This document shows positions 21,833 through 33,769 of a stretch of 64,000 bases of DNA, in pieces (the first letter of the stretch is position 1; the number at the start of each line of letters is the position of its first letter). The stretch spans positions 777,501-841,500 of the forward strand of contig JAAOOA010000049.1 in assembly GCA_012861695.1 (NCBI GenBank), read 5' to 3'. The notes below the pieces were generated by a model. The model did no database searches, was not told the origin of the DNA, and saw nothing but the letters and a program-made list of their open reading frames with translations. Made by a program: the position numbers and the translations under genes. The stretch is from Trematomus loennbergii. Lineage: Eukaryota; Chordata; Actinopteri; Perciformes; Nototheniidae.

Positions 21833-22282
21833 GGCAGTGAACATGAAACTATTCAGCAAAACTTTCAATAATAATCTAAGGTATTGAGTTTTTGGGATAA
21901 TACTTGCATACAAATCTATAAATGCCTTCAGGTTTCTAAAATATATAATATGTGGTAAATTCGACAGTGGATCCAGCAAAGATTCAAATATGTGCATGAT
22001 TTTAGTTATTGATTTGTTGCTGTTACTTGTACTTTTAATAAATTCAAGTCAAGCTTAGTTACATGTGATGGTAGCTAGTTAGTGCTCTTACCTGTGTGCC
22101 TCCTCCGCAACAAGACTGTATTAAAACTCTTAAGTACCAGTTCTATCTACTTTACTTTAAACAATTAAAAACAAAATCAACTACATTTATTGAAATAACC
22201 ATCTTCATTTTATGTGCCTCTTCTTCTTTTAAATCAAACTTTCAGACGTGAGATACAGTAATACAGTAATAGTATTGTTTAT

Positions 22283-23282
22283 TTAAAGGGGCCCTATCAT
22301 GCAAAATGCACTTTTGTACGTCTTTTATACATGAATATGTGTCCCCGGTGTTCCAGGGAACTCACCAAGTGTCAGAAAACACAACCCTCTCTATTTTCCT
22401 CCATACCCAAATCTCTAAAAAAGGGGCTGCAATGGATCTGATAAAAACGGATCCAGATTTGAACACTGTCCTGACGTCAGGACGGTGGCGCTACGGCTAT
22501 TGGGCCAACTCTCCACCTATCAGGGGAATGTGGGGTTGGGCCACGCCGGCCATTGCCGCTCGAAAGCGATGGAGACGCTGTAGTGCATATGCCAGGCCTG
22601 TAAGTGGCGCTGTAGTCTGCCACAAAAGCAGCGAAGAAGACTTCCCGTGCATGGTTACCATGGTTACCCTTCTGTTTAGTCTCCGCTGTGGCTTTTTTTC
22701 TCCCTCCCTGAGGCAAGCGTTTGCTCCTGCTGCTTTAATTCAATGCAATCCCTCCCCGTCGAGGCAAGCACTGTAATTCTCTCCGGTTAGTCCACCAGCA
22801 GATGACAAACACCCACCTTCTCCGCCTCTTCCAAGGAACGAGGGGACCGTGCGGCAGAGTTTCAGTTTCAGTTTCTTTCGCCGATCAAGATGTCCGTTAA
22901 AGTTTAAATCTTCCGGACAAAATTAGAAAAGTGCCAGTCAAAGGTCTTCTTTGTTATTTATTGAGCTTTAAAACAAATGAATAACGACTCTATATAATAA
23001 TAGGCTATAATAAAACACGGAGGACGGAGATCTATTTTTCTCCCCCTCTTCTGACTTGATCAGAGCGGCTCCCCTCTCCTGCAGGGGGGCGTGGTCAGCT
23101 GCAGCTCACAGAATCAGCCCCCTGCAAAAACAGGGCTGGAGAACAGCAAATAGAGCGAAATGAGGCATGGCTAAAATGCATGATCTGTTTGGTATTTTGA
23201 AAACAGAAACGTATAAATATACCTTATATAGGTATGGCCCTACAATATATCATTTAAATATAGCATGATAGGTCCACTTTAA
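22283..23282 (+). mobile_element. TTAA-flanked non-autonomous DNA transposon
   Basis: The ends are TTAAAGGGGCCCTATCATGC and GCATGATAGGTCCACTTTAA. It is the opposite-orientation copy of 3026-4029. A 156-codon open frame at 22306-22776 starts in the terminal repeat and has no domain, so it is not called a gene. Confidence 0.88.
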
Positions 23283-23382
23283 AAAAACTGAGTTACAGTT
23301 AACTTCATATTTATTTTTGTCTAAAGCATTTATTACATTACATGTTACTTGTTACACACATGTTTCCCTCTCATATTTCACA

Positions 23383-23660
23383 GTGTGGATCAATTGAGAC
23401 AGCGTGGTGTCCAGAGAGCTGCAGAGACTTTGGGAGAAACCTCAGTGTGACGGATGTCCTGTCTGTGGGTTTGGCTGGAGAAGACTGAGTTGGAGCGGTC
23501 TTTTTCTGGGAGGAGGACCAGGCCTGATGAAGAAACCACCAAACTACATCTGTGAGCCCATACTGGGCACAGCTGTCACAAACAAATTATGGTCCTGTTT
23601 GAATACACACTATTCAGTGTGCAGATCTTTGTGTTCACAATAAAAGTGTATTTTCTTAGT
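23383..23660 (+). other. Possible terminal exon of an unidentified gene
   Basis: A polypyrimidine stretch ending TATTTCACAG (about 23374-23383) is followed by a segment open for 34 codons (starting CGSIETAWCPESCRDF, ending LAGED with TGA). An AATAAA lies at about 23638, followed by a T/G-rich stretch. This is the layout of a last exon with polyadenylation signal. Another frame is open for 79 codons. I do not recognise either product, and upstream exons were not found in the window. It could equally be the 3' part of a repeat. Confidence 0.25.
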
Positions 23661-24237
23661 GAATGTCTTTAATCTCATATCAGCTTTTCATTTTCTTCTG
23701 GCCCCTCGGAGAAAACGGTGAGGCAGTTGTGTCCTTCAGGTATGTCCTTTCCTAACAGAAATGACAAGAAACATAAAACACATGACATTATTGCAGAGCA
23801 AGTGTGTTTTTATGAAAAGGTGCGATAGAGGGCTGTAGAAATAAATACAAAATTATTTGAATGTGTTTTTGAAATTCATCACTTTGTACTACAAAGATAA
23901 TCAGATTATGAATGAACAGTCTGCAGTTTATCAACATTCAAATATATGTTATTATTAACATAATATTCAACTGTTATCAGAACTTAGTGCAACTGTAGTT
24001 CAAGGTTCAAGGTTCAAGGTTCAAGGTTCTTTATTGTCAATCTGACATAGTTACAGAGTAATTATGTAGTTGAAAATCTTATGTCACAGGCTTCTCCAAC
24101 AATGCAACATAATAACATAATAACAATAAGAGCAAGAGCAATACAAAAAGAATAATAGTTATAAAATAAAATAAAGTTATGATGTGGAATAGTGCAATAG
24201 AGTCTATATACAAGTTATTGGAATGATATATATATAT

Positions 24238-25181
<944 letters not shown>

Positions 25182-25268
25182 ATATATATATATTAGGTAT
25201 TAGATACATACTACTGAGTAGCAGATGAATGTTTGAAGTTGTTTCAACAGTTCAATTTTTTAACAGTC

Positions 25269-26917
25269 TCACTGCCCGTGGGAAGAAACTGTCTCCGAAT
25301 CTTCTTGTCCTTGCCAGGATGCTGCGGTACGTCTGCCAGACGGCAACAGAAAGAACAGTTTGTGGCTGGGGTGATGGGGGTCTTTGATAATCCGTAGTGA
25401 TTTCTTCCTGAGCTGCTGGGAGTAAAGGTCCTCCATGGATGGCAGCTCCGTCCTGGTGATGTGCTGTGCAGTTTTCACCACCCTCTGTAAAGCCTTACGA
25501 TTGAGGGCGGTGCAGCTGCCGTACCAGGCCGTGATGCAGCCAGTCAGGATACTCTCTACGGTGCACCTGTAGAAGTTGCAGAGTATCCTGGAGTCCATGT
25601 TGAACCTCCTCAACCTGCGGAGGAAGAAGAGCCGCTGTCGAGCTTTCTTGGTGATGGTGGTGGTGTGAAGAGACCATGTCAGGTCCTCAGTGATGTGGAC
25701 CCCAAGGAACCTGAAGCTTTTGACTCTCTCCACCGTAGTCCCATTGATGGCGATGGGGGCGTGTCCCTCTCCCTGCTGCTTCCTGTAATCCACAATCAGC
25801 TCCTTTGTTTTGCTGATGTTGAGATGGAGGTTGTTATCCTGGCACCAAGATGTCAGGTTTTCGACCTCCTCTCTGTACGCCGTCTCGTCATCGTCTGTGA
25901 TCTGGCCGATGACGGTCGTGTCATCAGCAAACTTCACGATGGTGTTGGAGCTGTGTGTGGCCACGCAGTCGTGGGTGAACAGGGAGTAGAGGAGAGGGCT
26001 GAGCACGCAGCCTTGAGGGGCACCGGTGTTGAGAATCAGGGTGGAGGATGTGATGTTTCCCACCCGCACTGCCTGGGGTCTGCCCGTCAGGAAGTTCAGG
26101 ATCCAGTCACAGAGGGCGCTGTTGAGCCCGAGGTCTCTGAGCTTGATGGCCAGCTTGGAGGGCACAATGGTATTGAATGCTGAACTGTAGTCAATGAACA
26201 GCATTCTCACATATGTGTTCCTGTTCTTCGGGTCCAGGTGTGAGAGGGCAGTGTGGAGGGTGAGGGCTATGGCGTCGTCTGTGGACCTGTTTGCTCTGTA
26301 GGCAAACTGCAGGGGGTCCAGAGATTCAGGGAGGGAGGAGGTGATGAATGATTTGACTAACCGCTCAAAGCACTTCATTATGGTGGAGGTGAGTGCTACT
26401 GGGCGGTAGTCGTTGGGGCAGGTGATGATTGTCTTTTTGGGGACAGGAACGATAGTGGAATGTTTGAAGCATGTGGGGACTACAGACTGCAGCAGGGACC
26501 TGTTGAAGATGTCTGTGAACACCTCTGCCAGCTGAACTGCACACACCCTGAGAACACGGCCAGGGATGCCATCAGGTCCAGGAGCCTTGTGTGGGTTAAC
26601 CCTTTTAAAGGATTTACACACATCTGCCCTATTTAAAACAAAAGGGCAGGTAGCTCCTGGTCCCTCTGTACCTCCACAGCCTGGCTGCTCTCAAAGCGTG
26701 CAAAAAAACTGTTCAGCTCATCTGGGAGAGATGCGCACGCAGACACTCCCGCAGCACCCCCCGCTGCTCCTTTGTAGTCAGTCATTGTCCTTAGTCCCGC
26801 CCACATATTCCTAGTGTTACAGCCTTTGAAGTCAGATTCCACCTTCTCTTTGTACTGTCTCTTTGCATTTTTAATTGCTCTCCGGAGATCATACCTAGAC
26901 TTCCTGTACTCCTCCAA
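25269..26917 (-). pseudogene. LINE reverse transcriptase, frameshifted
   Basis: The main frame (25269-26621, 450 codons) holds the reverse transcriptase core: [10 protein letters not shown] at residues 11-20, [10 protein letters not shown] at 141-150 (first catalytic Asp), [10 protein letters not shown] at 201-210 and FADDTTVIG from 231 (catalytic Asp pair). The polymerase would copy LINE RNA at a nicked target. Upstream, 26633-26917 encodes the preceding linker (SRYDLRRAIKNAKRQYKEK) in another frame, so a frameshift lies near 26640. A second frameshift after LLPSGR (about residue 430) replaces the family's normal ending, which can be read in the other frame as [19 protein letters not shown]. 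The catalytic residues are kept, but the gene is dead as it stands. GenBank annotations of fish genomes often list this as a host gene; it is not. Confidence 0.9.
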
Positions 26918-27115
26918 ATCTCCCGCTGTGCGCGATAGTGCGCGCTTTCAGCTTGCCGCGCCATCGCAGTTTATCCAGGGCTTTTGATTTGGGAATGTCC
27001 GTACAGAAACCTTCGGTACCACGTCATCGATGCATTTCCCAATGTAGCAGATGACAGTGTCCGTGTGTGTGTCATGCTGTTCGGTTGTCTCACTGCAAGA
27101 ACCACTTTTACCACG

Positions 27116-28035
27116 TTTTTACAGACAATATGTAGAGACAAATGGTAGTAATTTTCACAAAGTAAAATAATAATTGCCTTAAATACATTGACATGTGAAA
27201 GCTGACAAAAGAATCATGTTGCTTGTTGCTTGGTCAAATCTAAATGTAACCTTTTGCAAGGAATGAACAGTCAACTTCCCTGATGTCAGTATTTAGTCAT
27301 GTGTAATGGAATGTTTATCAGTGTATCATAGTTGTTACTTTATCTTTTTAAACCAGAACGTTTCTCGATTCGTTGTACAGTATGAAAGGGGTGTATTATT
27401 GTATAGTTGGGGTCCTTTTTATTTTACTGTTACTTTGGAATCGTTTTTCATGAGACAGTCAAATTAAATATATGTCCTATGCCATATTCACATTCATTTG
27501 TAACACACACGTAAGGGTAAAAGACAAACATCTTTAACAAATGTAATGCAATGAATAAGCTTAATTGTCACAGAAGCACACATAACGTCATATCTAATAT
27601 TTAAACAAATAATTTCCTTGTCACTAAAGCATTGACTACGCTATCGTCCTTAAATGCAGGCATTAAGTTACATGTTCACGTTCTGCTGCCACAATAAGTC
27701 GGTTTCTCCAGTGTAATGATAAGTAAGTAAGTAAGTATTGGTAATAATATTAATAAAAACAACAAGGTTTGGGTTTGTTCGTTTAATATGATGAACGTTA
27801 ACCAGTAAGCTTCAATAATCAACTTCAGCTCAACAAACCATATCGCAATATCTACGTTAACGTTTCTGGAACCAACTGGAAATGTGAGATTCATATTTTG
27901 AAATACACAGATCTTATAGTGAGGTTAATCTCATATACAGTACGCTGGTCTTCAACACTCATGTGACGTTAGCTGTCTGCATCGTCGAGCATAGTGAATT
28001 TAATCAACAATATCAATGCATGTAGTTATATTGTC
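27116..28035. other. No gene seen
   Basis: The sequence is AT-rich with a short TAAG repeat near 27720-27736. I found no exon, terminal repeat or RNA gene. Confidence 0.45.
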
Positions 28036-28210
28036 CATAGCTGATTTTGAGTGATTAGGTCACATGACCTGGAAGGTATTGAAGCAATATGCTAATTTTC
28101 CCATACACATATTAATCTAAAAATATTTAGAGTATTAAAATGCAACAAAAAGAGGTGTGTCCTATGCAGCACGTGTAGTTATTTGATCCAGCACTGATTT
28201 TGAGTCATTA
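28036..28210 (+). repeat. ~150-bp satellite, first part
   Basis: One full monomer and the start of a second are present. Each monomer reads GATTTTGAGTGATTAGGTCACATGACC, then TTGAAG..ATAAGCTAAT, then AAAAATG..TTAAAGTATTAAAATGC, then AGGTGTGTCCTATGCAGC. The array is cut at 28210 by the Harbinger element and continues at 31697. Confidence 0.9.
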
Positions 28211-28562
28211 GGCGCGTTCACACCAAGTACTTTGCAGTACTTAGTTCCGGCACTCAGTGCCCCGGCACTTTTTACCCCAGGGCACTAAGTACCAATCGCG
28301 TTCACACCGGAGTACTTTTCCCTGAGGGAAGATTACGCAAATGAGTCGCTGACGTCACTTCTTCTTCTTCTGCTTTGGGTTTACTGGCAGGCCACAAACC
28401 ACTTCACGGCGAGTACAGTAGGTGGCGGTATGCACCTTAAAGTTGTTTGCAATCCGCTACAAAAACAAGAGAAGAAGAAGAAGAAAAACTTCCCGCGTAT
28501 ACTGCGACGCCCACCCACTCGCTGTACATTAGGCGTCTGTTGTTTACCTTCCGACCTCAGAC

Positions 28563-28943
28563 ATGATGGAGATGGAGTCGACTGAAGTTGTGCTGTTTGT
28601 GCTCATGTTATACAGCTTTGTAACTGAGTTAATGCAGCCTGAGCAACTTGCGTACAATAACAAAACAAGCCGAGCACGAGTGGTGGTGGAGAACGCTTTT
28701 GGCAGACTGAAGGGCAGGTGGCGGTGCTTGATGAAAAGAAACGACTGCAAGATGGACAAGATCAAAATCCAGGTGGCAGCATGTTGCATATTACATAACC
28801 TTTGTGAAAGTAATGATGATGAGTACAGGGACGAATGGACTGCCTTACCGGCGACCCAGCTTGATGGGCCAGCGCCAGCCATTGCCGAGGCTGGGGGGCA
28901 AGACACGCGCACAGCCCTTATGAGGCATCTGAACAGCGTGTAA
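28563..28943 (+). pseudogene. Harbinger transposase, internally deleted
   Basis: The 126-codon frame joins an N-terminal piece (MMEMESTEVVLFVLMLYSF) to the C-terminal end of a DDE-type Harbinger nuclease. The latter is unmistakable: SRARVVVENAFGRLKGRW contains the third catalytic residue (Glu of VEN), followed by VAACCILHNLCE. Full-length HARBI1-like nucleases are about 350-400 residues and carry two catalytic Asp residues upstream; both are missing. The junction lies just before PEQLAYN. It would cut and join element ends with the Myb partner if whole. An AATAAA at 28968-28973 follows 25 bases after the stop. Confidence 0.85.
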
Positions 28944-28967
28944 ATTGTACATTGTAAACATTTTGAC

Positions 28968-28973
28968 AATAAA
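28968..28973 (+). terminator. Polyadenylation signal of the transposase gene
   Basis: AATAAA lies 25 bases beyond the transposase stop codon. Confidence 0.7.
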
Positions 28974-29689
28974 GCTGATCTTTTGTACAGTGCTTTTGTT
29001 TCTCTCTTTTATTTTCCAGTCAAGACAGGCAACATTACAATAGTGTACAGTGTGGCAATATAATAACAATAAACTGTGCCAGGTGTGTTGTATGCACAGT
29101 AAATAGGCTCAGCAGCAAACCCACCTTTATTATTTATTATATATATCTTCCTGAGACCCACTGCATCCGTCTGCCATAAACACTATGGAAACCTACATGT
29201 TAGTTTTGGCCCATAGTGGACTCCATTTTGTGTTGTGTAAAATGGGGGGGGAATTAAAAGTTTGCAAATCCCCATGTCCTCCTCAGAGGATAATCATAAA
29301 AACATTTAGTTTTAGGTCAAATAATATTTAAATGATATAAATTATCATATTTGTGTATGTGCCCCTGCCATTCCCCCACAAGGTTGCAACATTGATGATA
29401 AATAAATGACAAATAAAGCTTCGCCAGTTTATAACCGATGAAACATGATGGTATCAGAATAATCACTTACATGTGATGTATAGGATGCTACACAGGTCAC
29501 TAAAGATAAAGTGTCAGGAGAAATAAGCAAGATACAGGATCTGTTTAATCGCCATGTAGGTTCTCTTTATTGCACTCTCAAGACATAACAGTAAATAGAA
29601 GTTCACATTTTTAATGTAAATAAAATAGAAGTTGTACATGTAAGTTAACATATAAGTGTCAGTTGTATCAAGACTATATAATAACAGTA

Positions 29690-29840
29690 ATAACAATAAT
29701 ATAAAATAAACTGTCCCAGGTGTAGGGATAGGCTCAGCAGCATACACACCTTAGTGCAAAGTTGTGTGTCAGTATTAATAAAAACAATACAAAATGAACT
29801 GTCCCAGGTGTAGGGATAGGCTCAGCAGCAGACATTGTTA
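29690..29840. repeat. ~83-bp tandem repeat in the Myb gene 3' flank
   Basis: AACTGTCCCAGGTGTAGGGA followed by TAGGCTCAGCAGCA occurs near 29708 and 29791, and a diverged copy lies at 29068-29112. A smaller duplicated block (ATAAGCAAGATACARGATCT) lies at 29522 and 30162. Confidence 0.75.
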
Positions 29841-29850
29841 ACAGTGGCAA

Positions 29851-31400
29851 CTATAGGGAGGAAGACCTGTTGGCTTTCACTAGCTGGGAAAGCACTTCCA
29901 GAAACCCATTCTGAAAAGTGGTTTGTCGCTCATCCTGCACCGACACTTCATCCTGGTGCTCCTGGCGCTCCATCTGCCGCTTCAACACTTCAGCCTGGCG
30001 CTCCATCATCGTGAGCATCTTGTCCTCCGTTTCCTGGGCCTTGGTTAACAGCACCATCTGATCCCCGTGCATCGACTCTTTCACCACGGCACGCCGGTCC
30101 TCCAACGCCTCGACGGTGTCAAAGAAATTCACATCCCGTGCCCGCTTTCCTAAGAGGGAAAATAAGCAAGATACAAGATCTGTTTAGTCGCCATGTAGTT
30201 TTACAACATACTAGGAATGTGTTTACTAGTCAACATTGGACAGGGTGCAGGCCGGGACAAGACAGTGTACACAATGCAGGTGTATAGTAGAAGATAATAT
30301 AGGATCAAATAGCATAAAATATATATATATATATATATACACACACTGAGTGTGTGTGTGTGTGTGTGTAGCTGCCGCTCAAAGTGCCCTTATTTATTGT
30401 TTTGTATTTTTGAAGAGTGCTTCATGTATGCTTGAACTTTGTTTAATGTTGTTGAGGCAAGTTTTCTTACCGGAAGTCATGTGACCTCTAGCCCGGATGT
30501 TTACAATGTTTGTGAGAGAGTAAAAACGGCGCGAAATTTGTAAACGCCGGTCTAGGCGAATACGTTTTCACGCTGTTTCATAATTGTACCAAGAAGGAAA
30601 TAAACGTGATTGTGAACATCAGTTCGATGCGTAACGTTCTTTCAAGACCAAGTTACAGTGTGTGTACCTTTGCGTTTGGTTGCTGGTAAGGGGGACGAGC
30701 AAGCGCTGTGATCTGGAAGGGAAAGCTCGCTTGTTTCCAATCCTGAGAGTTGTCCAGCCTCGCCTGAAACACACGATTAGTGCCATGAGTTAGTGAAGCA
30801 AATTACAGAAACACTGCACAGTTATTCACAAGTCAAAACGTTTTCATAGCGGCCGAGAATATCTAGCTAGCTAGATGTTATTAGCCAGCTCGGGCGGTGT
30901 TAGCCAGTTCAGCCTAGCATGGCTAGCTTGATCTACTGAGCAAATAAAAGTACATCTGAGACCATTATTGTGCAGATTAAAACCCCAGTGCATGTAGTTG
31001 ATTTTACCTTGTCGTGCTCGTCATGTTGGCCACTGAATCCGCCGTTTGAGCGGCCTCCCACACCATCGTGCCCGAATCGAAGGTCGATGCTGTCCCGGAG
31101 AAAAGGTCTGTGGCCTAGCAGAGCATCCAAGCGCTCGTACCATTTACTGGTCTTCCGGTCGTTACCACTCTTGTTATAATAGTCTTTAATTTGTTTGTAG
31201 TCCTGCCTGAGTTTCTTTATTTTTAGCCGGTATGCCGTGGCGCTGTGCACGAGTAACTTTTTCGAACAACGCTCGAACATTTTGGAGTTGGGTACTGGCT
31301 TCAGTAGCATTCCCTGGGTCGCGTCCTCGGCGTAGATTTCCAGAAGCGCCGACACCTCCTCATCACTCCACCGCTTCCATTATTTATTGATGCTTGCCAT
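29851..31400 (-). pseudogene. Harbinger Myb/SANT-like DNA-binding protein, three exons
   Basis: Exon 1 (31400-31008) starts ATGGCAAGCATC, then meets an in-frame TAA at 31382-31380, then continues WKRWSDEEVSALLEIYAED and through KLRQDYKQIKDYYNKSG to WYERLDALLGHRP, the Myb/SANT-like domain used by Harbinger elements to bind their ends and bring in the nuclease. It ends at a canonical donor (AAG|GTAAAA). Exon 2 (30763-30668) has acceptor TGTTTCAG and donor AAAG|GTACAC. Exon 3 (30149-29851) begins after CCCTCTTAG and encodes a charged coiled coil (ETEDKMLTMMERQAEVLKRQ). Exon 2 and 3 join well in one frame (ATKRK then KRARDV), but that frame is one base off exon 1. With the early stop, the gene is probably dead, or it starts downstream. 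Confidence 0.75.
30319..30370. repeat. Compound AT/AC/GT microsatellite
   Basis: About ten AT units, then ACACAC, CTGA, and about ten GT units, inside an intron of the Myb gene. Confidence 0.95.
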
Positions 31401-31696
31401 AACTGCTTTCAAAACAAACTACTCTCCGTTGGTGCGCTGGGTTTTGTAGCGAGCAAATAAAATGGCGGCTCTACAAAACATTTCAGTTTTACGGGCGCGG
31501 TTTGCAATTCGCCCAGCCAATCAGAACTGGGGCACTTTTTTCCCCAAGGAAAGTACGATCTCTCAGCAGGCACTAAAAATGGGGGTAAAAGTTCCCGAGA
31601 TTAAGTACTCTTTTTGGTGTGAATGCGACATAAGGGGTACTAACGGAACTAAACGCGAAAAGTACGGTGAAAAGTACTCCGGTGTGAACGCGGCTA

Positions 31697-32250
31697 TTAG
31701 GTCACATGACCTAGAAGTTATTGAAGAAATAAGCTAATCTTTCCATCAAAATATTAATATAAAAATGTTTAAAGTATTAAAATGCAATAAAAGAGGTGTA
31801 TCCTATGCAGCACGTGTAGTTATTTGATCCAGCACTGATTTTGAGTCATTAGGTCACATGACCTATAAGTTATTGAAGAAATAAGCTAATCTTTCCATCA
31901 AAATATGAATATAAAAATGTTTAAAGTATTAAAATGCAATAAAAATAGGTGTTTCCTATGCAGCCAGTGTAGTTATTTGATGCATAGCTTATTTTTGAGT
32001 GATTCGGTCACATGACCTGGAAGTTATTGAAGCAATATGCTAATTTCCCCATACAAATATTAATATAACAATATTTAAAGTATTAAAATGCAATAAAAAG
32101 AGGTGTGTCCTATGCAGCCAGTGTACTAATTTGACCCAGCACTGATTTTGAGTGATTAGGTCACATGACCTGGAAGTTATTGAAGAAATAAGCAAATTTT
32201 TCCATCAAAATATTAATATAGATAGATAGAGTATTACAATGCAATAAAAA
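31697..32250 (+). repeat. ~150-bp satellite, second part
   Basis: Four AGGTCA-CA-TGACCT cores mark the units, at 31699, 31851, 32005 and 32158 (spacings 152, 154 and 153). The fourth unit ends in TAGATAGATAGAG. The cores are unchanged except for one base at 32005, although the surrounding sequence differs. Confidence 0.9.
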
Positions 32251-32380
32251 AGAGGTGTGTTGAACAAATGTATGCTCTAGAGTGGATTTGCTTCACATTC
32301 ACATGATCGGGAAGCTGTCAATTTATTAAAAAGAACATTGTTCTTGTGTAGTTGAAAAGTCATTTGTTGATGGTCCCTAA

Positions 32381-33010
32381 CCCCTCGATTCCACCGGGTC
32401 CGTCTGCGTCGCGTCACGGCTGCGCCGCGGTTTTGGTCCGGCCTCCTCCGGCGTCATACCCTACCGGGCGCGTTTCAGAAGCATTTCGGAAGCGGAGCGT
32501 CTTGCCTGCCGGCTCGCAGTATTTGTTGATTTGGGCATATTTCCTGGACAGGCTACTTTGTACAGACAAAGTTAATAATAATTGTAATATTACAGTTATA
32601 AACGACATGAATCAAAGATGTGTTGCTGTATTTTAGTGGTAAAAAAAATGCATTCATCATCATAATTATTCTATATATAATTTACACAGTGCCTGTAAAC
32701 CGGAGGAGAACGCTGGCATTTCTCCTCCTACTTGAAAGACTACGGAGGGATAGGGTCTGCAAAATTAGTTTATTTTGGGGAACGGCCGGATGCTCTGACC
32801 GGTCCACTTCCTGCCGGCGCCTCTGCAACGCCTTGCGTTGCGTTGAAAAATAGACTTGAATTCTATTTTGAGTGGAGCCCAGCGCCGAGACGCTTCTGAG
32901 CCGTAACGCGGCGCGTCTGGTGGAATAGCACCCATTGACTAGAGTGGCCGCGATCTTCGCGAACGCCGCAGCCGTAACGCGACGCAAACGGACCCGGTGG
33001 AATCTAGGGG
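32381..33010. mobile_element. Harbinger-type MITE
   Basis: The ends are CCCCTCGATTCCACCGGGTC and GACCCGGTGGAATCTAGGGG. The flanks TAA and TGA fit a mutated 3-bp TWA duplication. The element is GC-rich with CpG-rich blocks (GCCGTAACGCGGCGC). A second copy at 52406-54061 has an exact TTA duplication. No protein is encoded. Confidence 0.85.
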
Positions 33011-33084
33011 TGACGCTGCTGCCCGTGAATGTCTGTCGAATATCCAACCTAAAACTAACTTCACCGCGGTCAGAGAATCAGCAC

Positions 33085-33222
33085 TTTTGAAACAGGGCTG
33101 AAACAGAGGGGATTATGGGATGCTGCAATGATCTGTTTGGTGTTTCGAGGCCAAACACTTCAGAGACATGTTAGGTATATATCTGAGACCTATATGAAAA
33201 ACAGTATAATAGGGGACCTTTA
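33085..33222 (+). mobile_element. TTAA-family element, right-end fragment
   Basis: The sequence from GGGATTATGGGATGCTG to AGTATAATAGGGGACCTTTA resembles the right end of a TTAA-flanked family related to those at 3026 and 22283. The left part is missing. Confidence 0.55.
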
Positions 33223-33769
33223 CATTCTTTACATCAGAACTTTGTTTGTCTACAACAGTTATATGCTACATGATGCAACAAATATAATTGTGCAGAAAAA
33301 AGCAATTTTTCTGCACAATTATTACTTTGACTTTTTATACTTTAAAAAGTAAATTCCCATAGTTTATTGGGAATTTGCACAATGACTTCCTATAGGTTAG
33401 GCATTAAGCATTCTCTAAAACACACACATAGGCCTGCAGCTAAGTAATTAATCACGTTTAATAAGTGAATTCAGTTCTGCTATTTATACCTATTAAACAC
33501 AAATTAAAATATATATTTCATGAGTTTACCTTTACTTGTAAGTTAAGTCCAGTCCCCAATCCTTTTGGACAAAGATGTCAGTTACTTTGTTGTAGAAGTC
33601 CTCTTTATGTTGTCTTAGTTTTAATAGTCTCCTGTCTCTATCAGTTATGTAGGCTCAGACTCATCAGAATAATCATTTAGTATTTGTTCTGTAAGAGGGA
33701 GCAAGAGGGGAACAGCTAAAGGAAGGGTGTGATGAATGCTTCTGGAAAGCTTGCTGTATATGTTAAGGG
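33223..33769. other. No gene seen
   Basis: AT-rich sequence with a short inverted pair (GCACAATTATTA and its complement near 33290-33325). No exon or terminal repeat was found. Confidence 0.4.

Larger units (their letters stand above)
28211..31696. mobile_element. PIF/Harbinger transposon with two genes (TSD TTA)
   Basis: The left end GGCGCGTTCACACC and right end GGTGTGAACGCGGCTA are inverted. The 3-bp duplication TTA (28208-28210, 31697-31699) is the Harbinger signature. The host satellite reads straight through GTCATTAGGTCAC when the element is removed, as at 31840-31860. Internal copies of the GCGTTCACACCGGAGTACTTTT motif lie near each end. It carries a transposase remnant (plus strand) and a Myb/SANT protein gene (minus strand), converging, which is the standard Harbinger arrangement. 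Both genes are damaged. Confidence 0.93.

Noticed and set aside
22306..22776. 156-codon frame
   Set aside because: It starts in the terminal repeat of a non-autonomous element; the related copies at 3026 and 63438 do not keep it open.
25665..26183. 172-codon open frame on the plus strand
   Set aside because: It is the antisense shadow of the LINE reverse transcriptase; its composition and lack of domain fit a reverse-strand reading.
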